DNA of 64,000 nt from Iris pallida (GCA_029216955.1 JANAVB010015600.1:35106346-35170345), one strand, 5' to 3'; counted from the stretch's first letter, positions 20,719-33,745 are shown. Translations and numbers: made by a program. Notes: generated by a model from the letters alone, not told the origin.

Positions 20719-21784
20719 TGTAGGAGCGTAAAAAGTGCTTCAAAGAAAGAGTCATCTCATTCATAAGTGATCTGCTTTACGCCTAGCAGAGCGGGTAATC
20801 TCTTTACGTCCAAGACTAGGCTAATCGCTTTACGCCTAAGCAGGCTGATCATTTTATGCTCGGGACTACACCCATGGTTTTACGCCAAGGACAGAGCAGC
20901 CACTTTTACGCTGGACAAAAGCTGTCAAATCTCGTATTTATTGCAAACTCTGACATGAAGATATTAATGATGGCATATATCACAAAAGGATTTGTTTTTA
21001 CACAGAGACCAATGTTGTCGTTTAGTGTGTGGATTGAGCTACTTTACGCTCACACTACGGCTTTTTTTACGCACGAAGATTATACGAGCCTTTACGCTCA
21101 ACAGTCGACGTGTGCGTAAAGTCTATTTGAGCTGCTTTTACGTTCAAGGTTATTTAATAACCACTTTATACGGGAAGTCTATGTCAGGGCTATTTTATGC
21201 CAAATCTACTGGTTTACGCTCAGAGTACATTGGGGCTATTTTTATGCCCTATTCTCCTCCACCAGTTTGGAACGTGGTTTGCTTACGTGGCTTTCATGCC
21301 ATTCTTCTCGAAGAACGTGTGTACATACATCCTATTCTTACTGAAGTGATGGGACACACGTCAACATATGCATTGGATGGCTTCGATCATGGGTGGCAGT
21401 TGTTAGCGTAAAGATGGAACTTTTGCTGAGTTTTTACGCACATGAGCCTAAGTCTATAAATAGACTTATTTTTCACAAGACAGGGACGACGGAGAGAGAG
21501 AAGAGAATACAGAGATCAGAACTTAGAGATTTTGATTCTCCAGAGCATTCTTCAACTTTTTTTCAGAACAGAGTGAAGCAAAGCAGAAAAGCTTTCGGCC
21601 TCGCCATCAGTGCCCAAGTGCGTCGATACCTTTCTGGTGACTTAGTTCTTCCAGTTGTTCTACTTCAAGCAGTGATCATCATCATCATCATATGGTCCAA
21701 GGAACAAAGTGATCATTTACGAATCAGACTTCCATAGCAATACTTCCCCAGAATCAAATTTGTACTTCTTGTACTTTTTCTCGT
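20719..21784 (+). repeat. 3' LTR of inner family A element, last ~57 bp missing
   Basis: It starts TGTAGGAGCGTAAAAAG directly after the polypurine tract and matches the 7535 LTR closely. It stops at TACTTTTTCTCGT, lacking the final segment ending GTGAAACA. TCT then precedes a second complete LTR, just as TCT precedes this one, so 20716-21783 looks like one unit of a 1068-bp direct duplication. TATA box at 21455-21462. Confidence 0.85.
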
Positions 21785-21786
21785 CT

Positions 21787-22904
21787 TGTAGGAGCGTAAA
21801 AAGTGCTTCAAAGAAAGAGTCATCTCATTCATAAGTGATCTGCTTTACGCCTAGCAGAGCGGGTAATCTCTTTACGCCCAAGACTAGGCTAATCGCTTTA
21901 CGCCTAAGCAGGCCGATCATTTTACGCTCGGGTCTACACCCATGGTTTTACGCCAAGGACAGAGCAGCCACTTTTATGCTGGACAAAAGCTGTCAAATCT
22001 CGTATTTAATGCAAACTCTGATATGGAGATATTAATGATGGCATATATCACAAAGGGATTTATTTTTACACAGAGACCAATGTTGTCGTTTAGTGTGTGG
22101 ATTGAGCTACTTTACGCTCACACTACGGCTTCTTTTACGCACGAAGATTATACGAGCCTTTACGCTCAACAGTCGACGTGTGCGTAAAGTCTATTTGAGC
22201 TGCTTTTACGCTCAAGGTTATTTAATAACCACTTTATGTGGGAAGTCTATGTCAGGGCTATTTTACGCCAAATCTACTGCTTTACGCTTAGAGTACATTG
22301 GGGCTATTTTTATGCCCTATTCTCCTCCACCAGTTTGGAACGTAGTTTGCTTATGTGGCTTTCATGCCATTCTTCTCGAAGAATGTGTGTACATGCATCA
22401 TATTCTTACTGAAGTGATGGGACACACGTCAACATATGCAGCGGATGGCTTCGATCATGGGTGGCAGTTGTTAGCGTAAAGATGGAACTTTTGCTGAGTT
22501 TTTACGCACAAGAGCCTAAGTCTATAAATAGACTTATTTTTCACAAGACAGGGACAGCGGAGAGAGATGAGAGAATACAGAGATCAGAACTTAGAGATTT
22601 TGATTCTTCAGAGCATTCTTCTTCAACTTTTCTTTCAGAATAGAGTGAAGCAAAGCAGAAAAGCATTCGGCCTTGCCATCAGTGCCCAAGTACGTCGATA
22701 CCTTTCTGGTGACTTAGTTCTTCCAGTTGTTCTACTTTAAGCAGTGATCTTCATCATCATCATATGGTCCAAGGAACAAAGTGATCATTTACGAATCAGA
22801 CTTCCATAGCAATACTTCCCCAGAATCAAATTTGTACTTCTTGTACTTTTTTTCGTTTTATTTTCAAAAGCCAATTTCTCCAAGGCATTTTGTTAAGTGA
22901 AACA
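21787..22904 (+). repeat. Complete family A LTR abutting outer gag at GAGGG
   Basis: TGTAGGAGCG... to ...GTGAAACA (1118 bp), followed by GAGGG and the gag sequence 'ATCTTCC'. This right junction is identical to the one at 8649/8650. It is either the right LTR of a long insertion that began at 7535, or a duplicated copy of the solo LTR and its flank. TATA box at 22523-22530. Confidence 0.85.
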
Positions 22905-25495
22905 GAGGGATCTTCCAAAGAAGCAAAAGACGTAGTGGAAACACTACCAGCTCAACCTTCTCCTGTTCCTGCTAAACCATCTGTGGTTGAAAAGGGAAAA
23001 CAGAAAGCAGTACGCTTTGACGTCCCATTGAAGCCTACTTCCAGTCAGGGGGTAGTGATAAAACCCTACAAATTTGATATTTTAGCTTAGTTAGCCAATA
23101 CTCCGGCTAGACTATCTATATTTGAGCTGCTTCATCTTTCTAGAGAAAGCAGGAAGACTTTGAGTGAAGCTTTACTTCAAACAGATTCATGCTTGGCTCA
23201 ACTCAAGAGTCCTGATAATACTCCAGTATCGTGTCCGCAATGTCATAGCGTGATGGAAGCAATTCCCAATATCACTTTCACACAAGAAGATATGTTGTTG
23301 AAGCATAACAAACATGACAGGCCTCTGTGCTACACTGGGTATTTTGGATCCACTGAAATTGATAGGATTTATATTGATCCTGGATCCTCAATTAGTATAA
23401 TTCTTCAGAGTATGCTAAGACCCTTGAGGATTCCTACTAGTGATCTGACTTACACTAGTACTACAATAGTTAGTTTCAACTCTGGCAAGAGTAAACCACT
23501 GGAGAAGACTCGTCTGAAGATTCAGATTGGTGATCTTCGAACCATGGTAACTTTCTATGTTATCAACTCAGACGTATCCTATAATATCCTTCTGGGAAGA
23601 CCATGGATTCATGAGCATAACATTGTGCCTTCAACTCTCCACCAATGCTTCAAGTATGTAGATTTCCAAGGAGTTGTGAAGACTGAGTTTGCTGATATCA
23701 ATCCTTTTAAGGGTGTCGAAGCCTATTTTTTTGATTCAAGGCTTTATAAACAAGGGCATGTGAAAGAGATATTAGACATTGCTGAAGATCAATCATCTAC
23801 TGAAGATTAGTCTATTAATGAAGATCTGCCAGAAGAGCAACCTTTGAAGATCATAGTCAAGGGACGAATCCAATCCCAACCTGTCAATGATCAACCTTTG
23901 ATAATCAAGGTTAAAGGAAGAACTTAAGCTTCATATGAGGAATCAGTAAATATTCCTGCTAAGAGCCAAGTTCAACCTTTTATGATCAAGGTCAAAGGGC
24001 GTACTTCTTGTACGAATGATCCAGAACCACCATTGATTGTCAATCTTGGCAAATCTACGCAGAAGACGGATAATAATCCATTAGTGATTAATCCAAAGCG
24101 TAGCAATCAGATTGTAAATGATGTAAATATTGATCATTCTGTACTTTTTGATATCAATGAAGATTTCCTTTTCGAGTATATGGCTGTCAAGTTTATTGAA
24201 AGAATGACTTTATCTTCTGATAATCAAAGTCATCAATATAAAGACGACATAGAACCAGAGGAAACATTATACATTGATCATAAGGAAAATTCCTTTCCTC
24301 CTCATGCCGATGTTGGACCTTATGCTCAAAAGTTCTTAACATCTTCTCCCTATCTTCTACCTGGAGTTGCTCTATCGCAAGCTTGTGTAACTTATAGACG
24401 TCACGAAGAATCTTATTTCGTGGTTCCGTCTGATAAGAAAAACAAGTGCCAAATTGTGTTTGACCTGGCTAGAAATATCCCTGTTGCTCAGACAGATGAT
24501 CTGAAAGATAAAGATAAAGGAAGAATCCGAATTGACAAATATAGTCAACAATCTATCAAGATCATCTAGAATATGAGATACGATTTAAAGACTATGCAAG
24601 GTCTCAATCAAGGCAAGGGTAGACGACTACCATTATGTGGTGATCCGTTTTACCAGAAGACTCGTCATAGATTGGGATATAATCCGTCCTACATATTTAA
24701 TGACGATATACAAGAAGAATTCTCTTCTAGCTCTTCACAATCATCAGATTCAGAAGAAGTCCAATTCATCGAATCTGATATTTCTTACTCTTCTTATGTT
24801 AGAGGAGGTTATTATGATGAATCTGAGCAAGTATTTTCAGCTTACATGGTTCAAATTGATGGTGAATCCGAGCCATTTGAGAATGACCCTTGGGCCCAAC
24901 AAATGGACACTCAGTGGGAACTTCATTTTGAACAGCGACAGCCACCTACAGAGGATGAAGTTGTCCAGATTGATGTTGGAGATGGAACTACGTCCAAACC
25001 AATATTTATTAGTAAAAACTTTTCTGAAGATGAAAAGGAAGAATTGATAAAACTGATCAAAGAATATATTGATATCTTTGCATGGAGTTATGAGGATATA
25101 CCGAGTTTAGATCCTAAAGTTGCTACTCATAAACTCAATATTTGCCTAATGCCAAGCCTGTAAAACAACAACAACGGCATTTTAGACCAGATATGATGGA
25201 TACAATTGAAACAGAAGTCAAAAAGTTGATTACATGTGGCTTTGTTCACGAAGAGCAACATCCGAATTGGGTTGCCAATATTGTTCATGTTATAAAGAAG
25301 AATGGAAAAGTCCGAGTTTGCATAGATTATTGAGATCTTAATGCAGCTTGTCCAAAGGACGAATTCCCACTTTCCATTACTGATGTCATGATAGACAATA
25401 CATGCGGTTTTGAACGCATGTCTTTCATGGATGGATTCTCAGGATACAATCAGATCAAGATGCGTCCAGAAGATGAAAAGCATACTTCTTTTCGA
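22905..25495 (+). pseudogene. gag end, protease and start of RT, outer family A element
   Basis: It resumes the outer gag at the GAGGG site and runs collinear with 12525-15075: 'EKGKQKAVRFDVPLKP', protease 'RIYIDPGSSISIIL', the 'IKVKGR' linker, the G-patch-like segment and the first RT block ('ITCGFVHEEQHPNWVANI'). Stops: TAG at 23088-23090, 23808-23810 and 24567-24569 (all CAG in the inner copy or reading frame), TAA near 23926 (from CAA), and TGA near 25331 (from CGA). A 1-nt frameshift lies near 25140. The copy is cut by the assembly gap at 25496. Confidence 0.85.
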
Positions 25496-25508
25496 NNNNN
25501 NNNNNNNN
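25496..25508. other. Assembly gap (13 N)
   Basis: Thirteen N bases separate an RT fragment in plus orientation from an unrelated gypsy gag/protease in minus orientation. True distance and order across the gap are unknown. Confidence 0.95.
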
Positions 25509-27540
25509 AATACGTCTAAAACTCTTCAACTACCTTCGGGACTTGACTTCTTCCATTGCCGTTACTACTCCCTGTTCTTGTGAGTTGCCACTGATCTGAC
25601 TAAGTGAACCTCTTCTGCCTGGAAGTCAAAGGATAACCTCCCTCTACGACATCTATTGTTGCATGACTGTCTTTCAGCCAGTCCATGCCTAAGATAACGT
25701 CGAAATTTCCAACAGGAAATTCTATCAACCGGCGGGTAAGGAATGCCCGCAAACTACAACTCTACATGCTAGAATAACTCTACTAACTCCTACGACCCAT
25801 TACCAGTGATATATTCACCTCCCTGGCAATGCCTCGAACTCCATTCCTAGCCGTGTTGCAATTGTGCAGATATAATGAATGGATGCTCCGGAATCAAAAC
25901 AATGCTACTACTGATATGAGGCGAGAATGTTACCTGCCACAAATCTCCCGATGCTAATGTCTCTTCCAAGGACAGAGTGAATGCCTGCCCTCGACCTCCT
26001 CTGGTTTTCCATGCTGCGGCCTAGCCTGGTGCTGCCGCTGGCCCTGCCTTGGTGATGCTGGGGGTATGCTGATGTTGCTGCATCGGCGGTCCTGCTGCCG
26101 AAACATTGAGCCTGCGTCATGAACGACGCTGGGCCAACGGTCTCACTGCTACCGCTGGTCCTCGATACTGTCCTGCCCCTGGTGCTGGCAGAGCAGGAAA
26201 CTTTGTACTGGTCCTCCTGACCTCGAATTCATGGGACATGTGGTAACCCGATGATCTGGTTTCCACTATCAAACACTGCCCGTTCAATGTCCGCACACAT
26301 CTCTAGTGTGCCCTATCTTCCCACAATAAGTGCAGCCCGCTGGGGGTTGCTGGTTCTTCCTCTGATGCTGTTGCTGCTGCCTTGGTGGTGGTGCTGGCCC
26401 TCGCATTGCCACATCATGAATGCGGATGCCAAGGGACGGTGCTGTTGTTCGGGGAGCTACTCCCCCTCCTCCTTCAATCTGACTGTGGATCTCTTCTAAC
26501 CTCCAGTCCTTGCCGCAAGCCTCTGAATGGTTATCTCATGCCTTCGAGTTGCCGTCAATACTTCATCAAAAGTCTGGTAATTGTGCCCGTCTATCAATTG
26601 CAAGAGCTCAAGATGAAACCCTTGCTGGAACCTCATAGCCCTCTGGCTCTCTGTTGCTACCATCTCTGGGGCGAACCTACTCAATCTGCAGAACTCTGCT
26701 GCATAAGCATCTACAGTCTTGCCAGCCTGTCTAAGATTGTAAACTTCCTTCTGTTGTAGCTCAAATGCGTCACAACTCCATAGTACTTCGTCTTGAATCT
26801 TACTGTAAAATCGTCCAAGCCACAGGACGTCTGATGCCTACCTCCTCTGTTCCCACCAATCACCGAGATCTTGAAGTAACAGCTTCACTAGATCCATACG
26901 TTCTTCTGCTGGCACCTTAGCTGCTGTCAGAATCGCCTCAATATCCTTAAGCCATGCATCTGCTGAGATGGCATCCTCCGTGCCCTCGAAACGACGGGGG
27001 TTGTACTTGCAAAACCTGGCTGATGCTCCTGAATCTGGCCTTGCCCCTCTTTCTAAGCTGTCTGCAATACTTTGTTAAGTAGTACATTCTCTCTTGTAAC
27101 GCGTGCATGCGCTGCTGGGCTAACATCTGATGTTGCTGAGTAGCCATCATCCCTCTCATGATCTCCAGAAGGGCTGGTGTGTCCTTCCACTGGGGTAGGT
27201 GGAACTATTGGTGGTGTTGGAACCTCCGGATACTGCGGTCCAACTGCTGGTTCCACTATCACCTCTTCTTGAATAGCCTCTTGAGGTTGTACTGGCTCTT
27301 ATTGCTGACCAACTGGTCAGGTTGCCCATGTTGCCCTTGTTGTTGTTGCCCAATCCTGACAGATGCGACGAGGTGCCCCTAAGAAAAGGGACAAGAGAAT
27401 AATCAAACGGTCGACAGGGAAGATCAATGAATCAAAGGATACCGGAATGTCAAGCTAGAATCGAGATACGAATCATGAGATCAAGGGGAAACATGTGTGT
27501 TGAGACATCCTATAAATTAAAACACCCCCCACAAGTCTGA
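25509..27540 (-). pseudogene. gag-protease remnant of a reverse Ty3/gypsy element
   Basis: From right to left: a Pro-rich gag start (27262-27053); a gag capsid block 'MSRFAPEMVATESQRAMRFQ' at 26684-26496; one CCHC knuckle near 26337-26299 ('CTYCGKIGHTRDVC'); and a protease region with 'FDVILGMDWL' near 25720-25680. Many frame breaks. Order and motifs fit a gypsy gag-pro. The lineage is not certain. RT and the rest are lost at the gap. Confidence 0.75.
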
Positions 27541-27572
27541 AATCAGACCTGCATGGGCCACCACTAAAACCT
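27541..27572 (-). other. Post-LTR primer region of the reverse gypsy element
   Basis: The reverse strand reads TTTTAGTGGTGGCCCATG directly after the LTR end, the same as the bases after the TekA 5' LTR at 33551. TGGTGGCCCATGCAGG is a candidate primer site because its complement ends in CCA. I cannot name the tRNA. Confidence 0.45.
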
Positions 27573-30500
27573 TGTCATGCCCCAGAACCAGAATACTGGA
27601 GAGCGGGGAATGACTCAGCCCTACATATTACGGGTAGATGAATACCGTATAATACGATCAATGCTGTCTAAAAGACAAGGGGGTGCACGCTACATGAAAG
27701 TCCCTATGGTCCTTCACATCTATTGTCTCATCATTCAAACAAAAAGCAATAACAGAGAACATTTAAGTAAAGCAATAAGGCGTCCCAAACGCTTAGTCAA
27801 ATGTTCTTGAGATCTGGCTTTACAACATATAGCCAGATGATATAGCAACATATACACAATTGTTATCAGCTGCAGTCTGACTTAATTACAATTATGTAAA
27901 GTAAGTACAGGACAATCTGACTACATGTCGGTGCCAAACGGCAAATATAAAGTAAGTAACAAAATGAGCGGGGAAGTAAGGAACCCACTCGAGTCCTCTG
28001 CGATCATTCCTCTAGTATTGACCATCTTGGAGGTGGAAGTAAGCTGAGTCCTCGGGAACCGGCTCTAATCTGGCCATGCAAACCAGAGAGGTTAGACCTC
28101 TAATAGCAAGTACCGCAAGAAAGCACGATATGAGGCATTAAACCAGTAAATAAGAGAATATAATAATAGATCTCTGCTCGCTACTGGGATTCACGTGACA
28201 TCACACACTTCGAACCAACCTCCCAACCAACAAGGACAGAAGTTGGCCCGTCATGTCAATGCTCTGATCATCTCAGTTAGTTAAGAGTAGGTACAGTACA
28301 CAAACAAATCAACTTAAACGGCCATCCAACTCCTACTCTACTACTGTGAGTCCCAAGTTATCCTTGAATTATGCAATAAGGATTTCTCAGTTCTTACTAT
28401 GAACAAACAAGGCTAGTCTATCCAATCAATCAATTGCGCCAATCATGAATTAGACGGTCCCAGCGGGACGCCCGTCATCAATATACAATACAATAATATA
28501 AGCAGATACTGCTCCCTGCCCGTGTGGCAGATTTGCGATATCTGTGGGAACCAGCCGGCCTGTCGGGCACTAATAGTCCCAAGAGGGCTGTCATGTAAGA
28601 ACTCGAAAATCCATACTCTCCATGCAATCATTGTTTTATTTAACTTAGTAGCTTCTAGGTTAAATGAAATTCCATACCGTGGATCATGATCATTCAAATG
28701 AGTACTCTCGTACGGGGTACGATATGCATTTCTACAACGATACTAGTACGGTTAGGTTGTAGGTCTTATATAGCGTAATGCAACAATCAAAACTAACCAC
28801 GGGATAATCATGTCTTGACCATAAAGTACACATGCTGCTTTCGTAATAATAAATAAATAAATTTGTAGCCTGCATGTATATATATGTCAATATTTGGGTT
28901 TGGCTAATCGATTTCAATAGTTCATAGTTAATATGAACGTGTCTTATTCCATTCAATTCAATAAGACGACTAGCCAGCCTCTTAGTTCCATCTAGGAACG
29001 CATGATCAATAATTAATCAAGATAACAATCAATGTTAATTAATGCCAATTCGGGAAATAAAATGGAGAAATAAATAACGATTGGGAAATAAATAATCTCA
29101 TGCGCTGTAAAAAATGATTGGGAAATAAATAAACTCATGCGCCTGAGGAATGCTGTGGGAAATAAATCTCATGCGCTGTTGTGGAAAAGGTTGGGAAATA
29201 AATAATATCATGCGTCTGAGAGAATGATTGGGAAATAAATAACTCATGCGCTGTGGGAAGGATTGGGAAATAAATAAATTCATGCGCCTGAGGAAGGTGG
29301 CTGTGAGAAATAAATAACTCAGGAAAGCTGTAGGAAATAAATAAACTCATGCGCCTGAGGGAATCTGTGTGAAATAATAAACTCATGCGCCTGAGGGAAA
29401 GGATTGAGAAATAAATAACTCATGCGCCTGAGGGAAAGGATTGAGAATAAATAAACTCATGCGTCTTGGCTGTAGGAAGTGATGGAAAATAAATAAACTC
29501 GTGCGCCTGGCTGTGGAAGTGATTGGGAAATAAATAACTCATGCGCCTTGGCTGTGAGAAGTGATTGGGAAATAAATAACTCATGCGCCTTGGCTGTGAG
29601 AAGTGATTGGGAAATAAATAAATTCATGCGCCTTGGCTGTGAGAAGTGATTGGGAAATAAATAAATTCATGCGCCTTGGCTGTGAGAAGTGATTGGGAAA
29701 TAAATAACTCATGCGCCTTGGCTGTGGGAAGTGATTGGGAAATAAATAAATTCATGCGCCTTGGCTGTGAGAAGTGATTGGGAAATAAATAAATTCATGC
29801 GCCTTGGCTGTGAGAAGTGATTGGAAAATAAATAACGCATGCGTCTTGGCTGTGGGAAGTGATTGGAAAATAAATAAATTCATGCGCCTTGGCTGTGAGA
29901 AGTGATTGGAAAATAAATAACTCATGCGTCTTGGCTGTGGGAAGTGATGATTTGATGCGCTGTGGGAATAAAGATTTCCATGCGCTTGAGGAATGAAGAT
30001 TTGATGCGCTGTGGGAAAAAGATTTCCATGCGCTTGAGGAATGAAGATTTGATGCGGCTGGGACTGTTCTTCTTCTCCGAATTTTCTGAGAACAGAAGCA
30101 TGGGAACCATGGAAGCCATTGCTTCCAAGCTTCATAAATCCTTCATCCCAAGCCCAAATATGGACTTCCATAGGTCAAATTGGGTAGAACGAAATTCTCT
30201 ACAACATGGAACCATCGAAACTTGAAGATAACAAGGTTTACTAGATCAAAACCTAAGAAATCCAAAATGTATCAAACTTAGATCTACAACAAATAAGCCA
30301 TGGAAATTGAAAATGCTAAGTACTAAAGAGACTTAGAATCAAATGAGGAAGATGATGGAACAATAAAAATGGGGATCCATCAAGAAGCAAGTTGGCACTT
30401 GCCTATCTCTTCTAGGTTGGTGGGAGAGTAATGAGGAAGAAGAAGTGAAATGGAAAGAAGTAATGAAGAGAGAGAAATGGTTTTGGGCTTTAAATGAAGG

Positions 30501-30760
30501 GGTGGTGGTAGGTGGAGTATTGGGCCGGATCAATGGGTTCATCCAAGGCCAACCCGCAAGCAAAGTAAAGAGGTAAAAGCCGAAAATAAATACAGGAATA
30601 AAAGCAGGAAATAAAGTGCATAAATAAAATTGCAGGAAATAAATAACATGAAAATTTAAAGAGCAGATTAATTAACTAACATAAATTTATAGAAATTTAA
30701 ATACAGAATAATACATTGTAACTATTAAATAAATACGTATTCTGGGAACGGGAAGTGACA
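27573..30760 (-). repeat. LTR of the reverse gypsy element
   Basis: On the minus strand the LTR starts TGTCACTTCCCGTTCC (at 30760) and ends GGGGCATGACA at 27573, next to the primer region shared with TekA. The length of 3188 bp suits Tekay-like LTRs. It contains a minisatellite at 29040-30056. Its right edge abuts a truncated TekA LTR. No target duplication can be tested because the other end lies beyond the gap. Confidence 0.65.
29040..30056. repeat. Minisatellite, 42-43 bp unit with CATGCGCC
   Basis: About eleven regular units of the form GGCTGTGAGAAGTGATTGGG + AAATAAATAACTCATGCGCCTT between 29460 and 29947. Shorter, degenerate copies lie on the left (from 29040), and a different GATGCGC/CCATGCGC pattern on the right (29948-30056). 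Small antisense frames across it (for example 30171-29752) are products of the repeat. Confidence 0.9.
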
Positions 30761-33545
30761 CGCGGCGCTTCCCGCGCCCGCGTGTAGCAGCCGACGCCCC
30801 CCCCCCCCCCCACCCCCCGCGCTCACTGCAGCCCGGCCGGCCCCGATCCGGCGGCCCCCTCGCGGCGTTCCACCCCCCTGCGGCATGGCGAGGTAACCCC
30901 GACCCCCCCGTGGCGCTGTCACGTGGATTAAATCCTCTTAGCATGCTTTAAACCAAGTTTTAGAATTTAAATTCTGATTATTCAGTTTTGTATTGATTGT
31001 TATGATGAATAAATGGATGAATAATTAGATCTAAATGTAGGAAATCATTGGTAATTATATAGGGGTTCTACCCTAATTTTTGTATGAATTAATATTAATT
31101 ATTAGTATTTATTTATATTTAATTATGAAGTTTTAATGCTAGTAATTAATTAAATGTGTTTACTGTTTTAATTTTTATGTAATATTTTGATCATGAATTA
31201 GATAAAACTTTGTACATGAAAAAGTTTGCATAATTAATATAGTATTTTAAAATAATTTTTTCAGAATTTTTAGAATTAAATTTATAATTATTTATGTGAA
31301 AAATAGTGAATTAAAACTGTTTAATTAATTCCGTTTGATGCATATTATTTAATTGGTAAATAAATAAATAATATAATTTATATGTAAAATATAGATTTAA
31401 TTATAAAGTAAATTATGGAAATTTTTCCAGTATTTTATTGGTTTTTAAAATATTTTATTTAGATTTTACTTGGAAGTTTTGTATTAATCAAACTAATTAA
31501 TAAATACTATTTTCAATTTATATTATTTAATTGGTTAGTAATTAAATAATATTGTTTGAATATAAAATGTTTTTAATAGTATATTATTTGGTAGAAAAAT
31601 AATTCCAATATTTATTTACTATTATTTATAATTATTTAGATTTAGTTGGGTAATTTCTAGATTTATTACATAAGTTGAATATATTATATAATTAATTGTT
31701 ATTAATTATATAAATGTTGTAATTTTGTGAAGTGATAAGATTATGTTATAAATGTGTAAATAGGGTATTTAGGAATTTATTTTATGTATTTTAAATATAT
31801 TTACGAATATTTATAAGACTTAAAAGTAATTTGGAAAATCATGTTTAGGTTTATGTAATAAATTGTGTAATAATTATTTATTGATTTAAATAATTATTAA
31901 TTTTGTGTGACTACTGTGAATTTAGTTTTAATGATTAAATTTAAGGTTTGTGGTGATTTATTGGATTTATTTAGAATTATTAAGTACTTATTGTTATTAT
32001 CCAACTAGTTATTTAATAAATAGTTTAATGATAATAATTCATTTTCTGTAAAATATATATATATAATATATATTTATTATTCTGATATTATTAGTTTATT
32101 ATTAAAATAGACTAAAAATGATTTTTAAGGATTTTTACTATTTATGTTAGTAATATTAGGAATTGTGAATTCATGTGTGTATTAAAATGGTTGGTTAATT
32201 GATTATCATTAATTAATTAATTAATTATTAAATATTTGGTTGTATATAAATTTCAGAATATAAATGGTATGATAATAAGTATGGTTTACATACTTATTAT
32301 TGTATAATTATTATTCATAATTATTGATACTAGTTAGCTAGAAGTAATAGATTAATTTAAATTAAAGATTACTTAGCAATTAAATGAATTGTTTAATTTG
32401 TTTAATTAGTAATTAATTAGAGATAAATTTTGTTTAGGATTATTTGCTTCTCGGGACTCGGACTCTACTTTGGACCCGGATACTCAGTTGTTGGACACAG
32501 GCAAGTACACCTTGCTTGACATTTACTATGCAGTATTTACATTTGCCAGTTATTACTATCGTGTGCACTCGTCTCCATTAATGACTACCTTGTATAAAGT
32601 TAGTATAAACTTGACACTGTCTCAGACACGTATCACATATGAGTGAGTTGAGTGCAGAGGTTCTGTGTTGACTGGCCATTAACATATGATCTTGAGTCTG
32701 TTAGCAGTTTGGTTTAGTTATACTATATTTATGACGTCTCGCATATTGTTCGTACCGCGTATACGGTACGAGTACATTGGGTGGGGAGAGTCTACTAGTG
32801 GTGTATGAGAATTTTTGTTTCCAATGTACGCTGGATGCTCGTAGCCCCTCGTTTCTCAAACCGTAGAACGCTTGGTGGCAGTTTCTTCTTCTTCTCCCCC
32901 TCTCATGTGCCACTAGAGATGTCTCGAGTGCATTTACACATAGACGGTTAGAACACCTTATTTGCTTCCTTGTATTTCCTGTCCTTGTTTGGTTAGGAAA
33001 ATACTAGGTGGCATTCTTATTAGTTACTTTTATATTACTGCTCAGTATATTCTTGCATGTCATTTTCCTATGTATTTGTTATGTCCCTCTGAGGACCTGG
33101 TATCTTTTTCAGAGCTTGACGAGCACTTATTCTCGGCTGATTACGGAGTAGAGGGACTTGTTGACGACGACTTTGAGGTGGAGCCGCAGCCTTGATCCTC
33201 TGTAGGCTAGCTACATCTTCAGACGTGGGTTCCATTTCCAGTATTCTGTTTATTTCTTTTTGCTACTTCATTTCATTCCAATGTACTCATTTACTTTTAG
33301 TGGATTGTTCTCCTCTAGCCATAGTTGACATTTGGATTCTGTGGCACTGATTATTTTCCATTCAGTTATCTATTACTTTATTTCATGGATGAGACTAGTT
33401 TACCTGCCTGTGATGTTACTTGTTAGTTATACTTCAGCGTACTACAATCGGATCATAGTCCATTAAATTGGGTTTAGCTATGCTAGATTGTACAGCTGGC
33501 ATGCCACGTGTTTCCGATCCGATTATTTGGAACTGGGGCGTGACA
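30761..33545 (+). repeat. 5' LTR of TekA, first ~530 bp missing
   Basis: It aligns with 39077-41853 with few differences, apart from a C-tract expansion near 30800. It ends GGGGCGTGACA. The left edge abuts the LTR of the reverse element, so the U3 start was lost. About 1.4 kb of very AT-rich DNA (31000-32440) lies inside. The conserved CCTCTGAGGACCTGG is at 33086-33100. Confidence 0.85.
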
Positions 33546-33550
33546 TGTTT

Positions 33551-33745
33551 TAGTGGTGGCCCATGCAGGTCATGAAATTTGTTTGGTTACGTTACTGTTC
33601 TGAACAAGCCTGCAAATTAGGTTTAGAATATTAGGTCTCATCCATACTTGACTATATCATTCTTGATTATCCTTGAACAAATTCTTTTGCATCTCGTTTG
33701 TTTCCGTCCTATTCCCAATTCCTTCTATCTTATTTTTGCAGAATC
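33551..33745 (+). other. TekA leader with candidate primer site
   Basis: TAGTGGTGGCCCATGCAGG follows the LTR by a few bases and is shared with the reverse element at 27541-27572. It does not look like the initiator-Met primer site usual in chromoviruses. A good splice-acceptor-like string (TTATTTTTGCAG) ends 5 bp before the gag ATG. Confidence 0.45.

Noticed and set aside
29752..30171. Antisense 139-codon frame in the minisatellite
   Set aside because: A product of a tandem repeat whose unit length is often a multiple of three; the amino-acid repeats follow the DNA repeat.
32962..33195. 77-codon frame with an acidic tail in both TekA LTRs (also 41269-41502)
   Set aside because: It is kept in both LTRs simply because the LTRs are nearly identical; it starts in mid-sequence and has no family match that I know.
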